DNA from: UBA3210 sp048359995
Lineage (GTDB): Bacteria > Bacillota_I > Bacilli_A > RFN20 > CAG-449
Reading direction: 5' to 3'
DNA length: 64,000 nt
NCBI GenBank assembly: GCA_048359995.1
Contig: DBGCPK010000014.1
Location: 1 to 64,000, forward strand
In this document: piece after piece, positions 59,975 to 64,000 of the stretch
Layout of the letters: the number at the start of each line of letters is the position of its first letter
Numbering within the stretch: the stretch's first letter is position 1
Notes under the pieces: generated by a model
The model's input: only the letters and a program-made list of their open reading frames with translations
The model's database searches: none
Told to the model about the DNA's origin: nothing
Made by a program: the position numbers and the translations under genes

Positions 59975-60960
59975 CACAGGAACCCTCGGTAAAACGTAAC
60001 GCCTAAAATCAGCAAAGTAACTACGAGCGAAGTCACGAGCAGAGAATCGATGCGATCCAATACGCCGCCGTGACCCGGTAAAACGTTGGAAAAGTCTTTC
60101 TTGTTATAATATCTCTTGATCGTGGAGAAGAGAAGATCTCCCAGCACCGAAACAAAAGGCATAACCAAAGAGAGAATCAAGATAAAATACCAGTGTTCGA
60201 TATCGAGTACGCTTTTCAGCAAAGGAATTCCGTTTGCATCGAGAACCATCGCGAAAGTCAGTGAAGAAATGAAAGAAATGACAATGCCTCCGGCAAATCC
60301 TTCCCACGTTTTTTTCGGAGAAATGCGCGGATTCATCTGATGCTTTCCGAACAGAATACCGGTGCAATAAGCGCCGATATCGCTCATAAAAGTGCCGATG
60401 ACCACGTAGAAGAACAAAAGGCAGGACTGCAAGTGATTCCCTCCGTAATCGTAATAACCGCTGAGTTCCGACATCGGACAATATCTCAGGAAGAAGAAAG
60501 ACTGAAAGCCCAGACTGACGACCAATGCCATCGTCACCAGATAGCAGACATCGGTCACGTCGAAACGGGAATACATCAAGGCGAAAAGAAAGAGGATCAG
60601 GATCGTCGTCGCCATCGCCAAAGTCGAAACGGAAATGTCGCTGATGACGATATGCCCCGCGTCGTTGATCAAGCCAGAATCGACGATCTGTTTGAACCAC
60701 ACCCAGTAAGTCAAAACGATCGACATCGCAAAAACAAAGATATCGATGATAATCGGAAACTTCTTCGTCGCCAAAACGTTGATGAATTCGTAATAGGCGA
60801 TCAAAGATAAAATCAACAGAAACGCGGCGAAGAACCAGTCGCCGATAATACAGCAAGGAATGGCCAAGACCATCAGAATGAGAGAAGTAATCACCCGAGT
60901 GCGGAACGATTTCTTGGTCGACTCGGAAATTTCGTTGACTTCTATCTTTCCTTTTTTCAT
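59974..60960 (-). CDS. cdsA: Phosphatidate cytidylyltransferase
   Basis: About 328 residues with eight or so membrane segments. The CdsA signature is at the C-terminus: a KRYYNKKDFSNVLPGHGG stretch followed by LDRIDS. It makes CDP-diacylglycerol for phospholipid synthesis. The frame opens with GTG at 60969, but AAGGTGAT fits ATG at 60960. It is transcribed from its own promoter (60985-61012), since frr upstream ends in a strong terminator. uppS, normally between frr and cdsA, is absent. Confidence 0.96.
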   Translation of the reverse strand: MKKGKIEVNEISESTKKSFRTRVITSLILMVLAIPCCIIGDWFFAAFLLILSLIAYYEFINVLATKKFPIIIDIFVFAMSIVLTYWVWFKQIVDSGLINDAGHIVISDISVSTLAMATTILILFLFALMYSRFDVTDVCYLVTMALVVSLGFQSFFFLRYCPMSELSGYYDYGGNHLQSCLLFFYVVIGTFMSDIGAYCTGILFGKHQMNPRISPKKTWEGFAGGIVISFISSLTFAMVLDANGIPLLKSVLDIEHWYFILILSLVMPFVSVLGDLLFSTIKRYYNKKDFSNVLPGHGGVLDRIDSLLVTSLVVTLLILGVTFYRGFL

Positions 60961-60984
60961 CAGAATCACCTTCTCATTACTCCC

Positions 60985-61012
60985 ATTATACAGGAAATCT
61001 TCTTCCTGTTAA
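60985..61012 (-). promoter_or_regulatory. Promoter of the cdsA-dxr-rseP-polC operon with dyad spacer
   Basis: Minus-strand TTAACA (61007-61012), 16-nt spacer, TATAAT (60985-60990). The spacer holds an inverted repeat CAGGAA-n6-TTCCTG (60991-61008). The rest of the 270-bp gap to frr shows no gene apart from the terminator at 61196. Confidence 0.7.
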
Positions 61013-61195
61013 AATAAAATATTTTAATAATGACAAAAGTATGTAAAAGAAAGCAAAGCGATGCCGCGAAATCGCCGAATGCGATCTCTATCTTGAAAGA
61101 TCCCTCGACGCATTGAAAATCCGTTCCTGCGATCATCTGAGATTCTCTTTCGAAAAAAAGCGCGATCATAAATATCGACGACCGTTTGACGGAGC

Positions 61196-61225
61196 AAAAA
61201 AAAAGGAATGAAGTGGTTTCATTCC
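61196..61225 (-). terminator. Terminator of frr
   Basis: GGAATGAA/TTCATTCC stem (61218-61225 with 61205-61212), 5-nt loop, followed by nine T on the minus strand. Confidence 0.92.
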
Positions 61226-61237
61226 TCGATTCGACTT

Positions 61238-61783
61238 TTAAATCGTCATGATTTCCTTTTCTTTTTCGGCGCAGATATCGTCGATTTTTTTGCAATATTC
61301 GTCGGTAACTTTCTGAACTTCCTGTTCCAGACGTTTCCGTTGATCTTCCGGAAGTTCCTTGTCTTTTTTCAGTTCGTCCATATATTCCCTACGGATGTTT
61401 CTTATCGCTATCTTTCCCTCTTCGCCGTATTTTTTCGAAGATTTGACCAATTCTCTTCTTCTTTCTTCCGTCAAAGGCGGAATGTTGATCCGAATCGAAG
61501 TGCCGTCGTTGATCGGCGTCAAGCCCAAATTCGAGGCGTTGATCGCACCGACGATCGATTTGGTATCTTCTTTCGAATACGGTTTGATTAAGATCTGGCG
61601 CGGTTCGGGAATCGAAACCGAAGCCACCTGAATCAGCGGAGTCGGGCAACCGTAATAGTCGACTTCGATATTGTCGAGCAATTGCGTGGACGCTCTCCCC
61701 GTGCGGATCGTGTTGAGATTAAACTTGACCGATTGAATCGATTTATCCATCGAATCCCGAGCCAAAACAATGATTTCATCCAT
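61238..61783 (-). CDS. frr: Ribosome recycling factor
   Basis: 181 residues with the family pattern: MDKSIQSVKFNLNTIRTGRA at the start, LIQVASVSIPEPRQILIKPY, LGLTPINDGTSIRINIPPLT, and the helical C-terminus with NIRREYMDEL. With EF-G it splits post-termination ribosomes. It follows pyrH by two bases and ends at a strong terminator, 13 nt after its stop. Confidence 0.97.
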   Translation of the reverse strand: MDEIIVLARDSMDKSIQSVKFNLNTIRTGRASTQLLDNIEVDYYGCPTPLIQVASVSIPEPRQILIKPYSKEDTKSIVGAINASNLGLTPINDGTSIRINIPPLTEERRRELVKSSKKYGEEGKIAIRNIRREYMDELKKDKELPEDQRKRLEQEVQKVTDEYCKKIDDICAEKEKEIMTI

Positions 61784-61785
61784 AA

Positions 61786-62508
61786 TTAAATTTCCTTTCT
61801 GATCGTCGTTCCGATCGTTTCGCCGTCGACGACTCTTTTGAAGTTACCCGTGTCCGCCATATTGAATACGCGCAATTCGATATCGGTGTCCATACAGAGC
61901 GATATCGCGGTTCTATCCATCACTTCGAGATTCATGTCGATCATCTCTTTGTAAGTGATCTTTTCGATAAACTTTGCGTTTTTATCCTTGCGCGGATCGG
62001 CGGTATAGACACCTTCGACGCCGTTTTTCGCCATTAAAATCGCTTGGCAGGATATATCGTTGGCGCGAAGTGCCGCGGCGGTATCGGTCGTAAAATACGG
62101 ACTGCCCGTACCTCCGCCGAAAATCACCACTCGTCCTTTTTCCAAATGTCGAATCGCTCTCAATTTGATGTAAGGCTCGCAGACCTGCCTCACCTCGATC
62201 GCGCTCATGACGCGGCTGTCTACGCCCACCTGATTGAGTGCCGACTGCAAAGCCAGCGCGTTGATGATGGTCCCCAGCATTCCCATATAATCCGCGGTTG
62301 ATCTTTCGACGCCGATCGATTCGGCCAGTTTCCCTCGCCAGATATTGCCTCCGCCGACGACGACGGAAACCTGTACTCCTTCGTCGACGATACTCTTCAA
62401 TGCCAAAGCAACCCGGTTGAGATTGGCCGCGTCGAAGATTTCGTCATGTCCCTTGTTGGCCAACGCTTCGCCGGACAATTTCACTAAAACTCTCTGGTAT
62501 TTTGCCAT
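61786..62508 (-). CDS. pyrH: UMP kinase
   Basis: About 240 residues of the amino-acid-kinase fold. Motifs: VLVKLSGEAL, VVVGGGNIWRG, MGMLGTIINALALQ, VVIFGGGTGSPYFTTDTAAALRA, and NGVEGVYTADPRKDKNA. It phosphorylates UMP to UDP. The frame opens earlier, but AAAGGAG fits ATG at 62508. It lies downstream of the tsf terminator, so it depends on read-through or on an unseen promoter, and leads into frr. Confidence 0.97.
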   Translation of the reverse strand: MAKYQRVLVKLSGEALANKGHDEIFDAANLNRVALALKSIVDEGVQVSVVVGGGNIWRGKLAESIGVERSTADYMGMLGTIINALALQSALNQVGVDSRVMSAIEVRQVCEPYIKLRAIRHLEKGRVVIFGGGTGSPYFTTDTAAALRANDISCQAILMAKNGVEGVYTADPRKDKNAKFIEKITYKEMIDMNLEVMDRTAISLCMDTDIELRVFNMADTGNFKRVVDGETIGTTIRKEI

Positions 62509-62527
62509 ACGATCTCCTTTATTCTTC

Positions 62528-62556
62528 AAAAAAGCACTCCAAAAGAGTGCCGTTTT
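62528..62556. terminator. Terminator between tsf and pyrH
   Basis: GCACTC/GAGTGC stem with a 5-nt loop (62534-62550), flanked by A/T runs on both sides so it could act in either direction; its position suits the end of rpsB-tsf. Confidence 0.88.
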
Positions 62557-63426
62557 TTATTGCATCTGCTTTGCGACTTCTTCCGCAAAATTTTCTTCGC
62601 GCTTGGCGATTCCCTCGCCGACCGCATAACGGACGAATTTCTTTACGCAAAGGTTCTTTTCGCTCAGCAACTGGCTGACTTTCTTGCTCGGGTCGAGCAG
62701 ATATTCCTGAGAAAGCAGAACAGTTTCGGAGAAGACTTTGTTGACCTTTCCTTCGACGATCTTGATCAAAGCCGCTTCCGGTTTGTTCTTCAATTTCTCG
62801 TCGTTCTTGGCCGCTTCCATTTGAATTCTCTTTTCGTTTTCGATCACGTCGGAAGGAATGTCTTCGGTCGCGACATACGACGGGTTATTTGCGGCGATAT
62901 GCATCGCCAATCCTTTCGCAGTTTCGGAATCGTTCCCTTCGACAAGGGCGAGGACGGAGATTTTTCCGCCCATATGAATATATGCGCCGAAGGTTTGACT
63001 ATCGGTTTTAGTTATCAATTCAAATCTTCTGAAATCGAGTTTTTCTCCGATTTTCACCGTCGCGTTGGTGAAGAGTTCCTGCGTGAGTTCCTTCGCGCAA
63101 TGAATGCAAGCCGGTTTTTTCTCCAAAAGAATGTCGGCGACCTGCGCGACCAAATTTTTAAAATCTTCGGACTTCGCCACGAAATCGGTCTCGGAATTGA
63201 CTTCAAGAATCACGGCGTCGTTTCCTTTCGTCACGACGTAGGTCAATCCTTCCGCCGCGATGCGGGAGGCCTTTTTCGCCGCTTTGGCAATTCCTTTTTC
63301 CCTGAGCCATTCGCAGGATTTTTCGACATCGCAATCGTTGGCCAAAAGCGCCGCTTTGCAATCCATCATTCCCGCGCCGGTTCTTTCTCTCAATACTTTG
63401 ATCAGTTCAATGATATTCGATGCCAT
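62557..63426 (-). CDS. tsf: Elongation factor Ts
   Basis: 289 residues. The N-terminal UBA-like helices and EF-Tu-contacting motif are clear: LRERTGAGMMDCKAALLAND, CEWLREKGIAKAA, EVNSETDFVAKSEDF. It recycles EF-Tu-GDP. Length is typical. It follows rpsB by four bases. Nothing unusual is seen. Confidence 0.97.
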   Translation of the reverse strand: MASNIIELIKVLRERTGAGMMDCKAALLANDCDVEKSCEWLREKGIAKAAKKASRIAAEGLTYVVTKGNDAVILEVNSETDFVAKSEDFKNLVAQVADILLEKKPACIHCAKELTQELFTNATVKIGEKLDFRRFELITKTDSQTFGAYIHMGGKISVLALVEGNDSETAKGLAMHIAANNPSYVATEDIPSDVIENEKRIQMEAAKNDEKLKNKPEAALIKIVEGKVNKVFSETVLLSQEYLLDPSKKVSQLLSEKNLCVKKFVRYAVGEGIAKREENFAEEVAKQMQ

Positions 63427-63430
63427 AGAT

Positions 63431-64000
63431 CTACTCCTTGTTGCCTGTCGGGGTTTCTTCCGGCTTATTGACTCTTCTTTGCTTTTTTTCTTCCGGATTT
63501 ACTGCATTTTGACCGTCTTGCGCCGGTTGATTTTCTTTCTTTTCTTCGGCGTTTGCTTTCGGAGCCGGTCTCTTGTTCGGACGGCTTGGTCGACCGTCTT
63601 TTCTCTTGCTGGCGAGCATATCTTCTCTGGCTTTCTGGCGAATCTGTTTGAGTTCTTCCGCTTTATCGAAGGAATTCAAAGCGTCGATCATCGAAACTTC
63701 TTCGTCCGGTTGCACGCCGTAAGCCACGACCGTTTGTCCGCCCTTGGCTTCGACGACCGCGTCGGCGAGAATACCGACGATCAGTTTCACCGCTTTGACG
63801 GCATCGTCGTTGGACGGAATCGGATAGTCGACTTCGGTCGGATCCGAATTGGTATCGCAAATTCCGAAAACTGGAATTCTGAGTTTATGCGCTTCGCTGA
63901 CGGCGTTGTGTTCGAGTTTCGGATCGGCGACGAAAATCGCGTTCGGAACCTTTCTCATCGCTTTGATGCCGTCGAGATTTTTCAACAGCTTTTCTTTCTC
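63431..64000 (-). CDS. rpsB: Ribosomal protein S2 (5' part outside the window)
   Basis: The reading frame runs to the window's right edge, so the N-terminal part is missing. The visible part has MRKVPNAIFVADPKLEHNAV, LRIPVFGICDTNSDP, the DYPIPSNDDA block and VKLIVGILADAVVEAKGG. The C-terminus has an extension of about 80 residues rich in Lys, Pro, Asn and Glu (PNKRPAPKANAEEKK and similar), longer than in Bacillus S2 and probably unstructured. It heads the rpsB-tsf pair. Confidence 0.95.
   Translation of the reverse strand, partial: EKEKLLKNLDGIKAMRKVPNAIFVADPKLEHNAVSEAHKLRIPVFGICDTNSDPTEVDYPIPSNDDAVKAVKLIVGILADAVVEAKGGQTVVAYGVQPDEEVSMIDALNSFDKAEELKQIRQKAREDMLASKRKDGRPSRPNKRPAPKANAEEKKENQPAQDGQNAVNPEEKKQRRVNKPEETPTGNKE

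Noticed and set aside
1..64000. CRISPR array, prophage, transposase or integrase
   Set aside because: No array of short spaced repeats and no recombinase motifs were seen; the only repeats are the A/B pair and the 0.84-kb duplication.
1..64000. Recoding of TGA as Trp, as in many Mollicutes
   Set aside because: pgi, mutL, cdsA, nrnA and polC end at TGA at the expected length, and Trp is encoded by TGG in the conserved proteins.

Overview
The window looks like a chromosomal segment of an uncultured, low-to-moderate GC member of the Bacillota (class Bacilli). The evidence is PolC-type DNA polymerase III, an RNA polymerase delta subunit, GatCAB, a ywiB-argS-rpoE order, a cotE-mutS-mutL-miaA order and an rpsB-tsf-pyrH-frr-cdsA-dxr-rseP-polC order, all as in Bacillus relatives. 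TGA is used as a stop codon (for example pgi and mutL), so the genetic code is standard. A class A penicillin-binding protein shows a walled cell. CotE, YunB and a YutH-like protein point to endospore formation or its recent ancestry.

Layout. 1-3.6 kb: an AT-rich accessory block with a lipoprotein, a secreted cysteine peptidase, a decayed acetyltransferase and two pairs of direct repeats beside a tRNA-Leu gene. 3.7-8.3 kb: mgsA, an M3 peptidase and lemA, divergent from an S1-domain gene and pgi. 8.3-8.9 kb: a five-tRNA operon with a clear promoter and terminator. 9-13.5 kb: NifU-like gene, yutH-like/yunB, cysQ-nrnA and fba. 13.5-16 kb: rpoE-argS-ywiB. 16-18 kb: an ibrA/ibrB pair (PP-loop enzyme plus ParB-like protein). 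18-21.6 kb: class A PBP, ispF and ychF. 21.8-34.4 kb: a long leftward run of mutS, mutL, miaA, fhs, folD, a DUF951 gene and two ABC exporters. 35-39.6 kb: cotE and an AT-rich accessory block with an 0.84-kb tandem duplication and a 789-residue secreted peptidase-like protein. 39.7-42.9 kb: a four-gene operon of two membrane-anchored HTH proteins, a secreted protein with a Cys-Pro-rich C-terminus and a radical SAM/SPASM enzyme. 43-46 kb: sigma-like factor, GT8 transferase, MprF-type membrane protein and a DJ-1 protein. 46.5-52.7 kb: gatCAB, pcrA and mgtC. 52.8-64 kb: PolC, RseP, Dxr, CdsA, Frr, PyrH, EF-Ts and ribosomal protein S2 (cut by the window end).

The best candidate for an undescribed system is the 39.7-42.9 kb operon. 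Its radical SAM enzyme has the full CX3CX2C and SPASM cysteine pattern. It sits 9 nt behind a secreted protein ending in a short tail with two Cys and three Pro, and two HTH-transmembrane proteins head the operon, which suggests a sensed, exported, post-translationally modified product.

Other points of note are a sigma-E-like promoter and hairpin at the start of yunB, a template-switch scar at 36.46-36.51 kb, a FolD that appears to lack the cyclohydrolase lysine and glutamine, and operator-like dyads at several promoters. All family assignments were made by reading motifs from memory; no database search was run.
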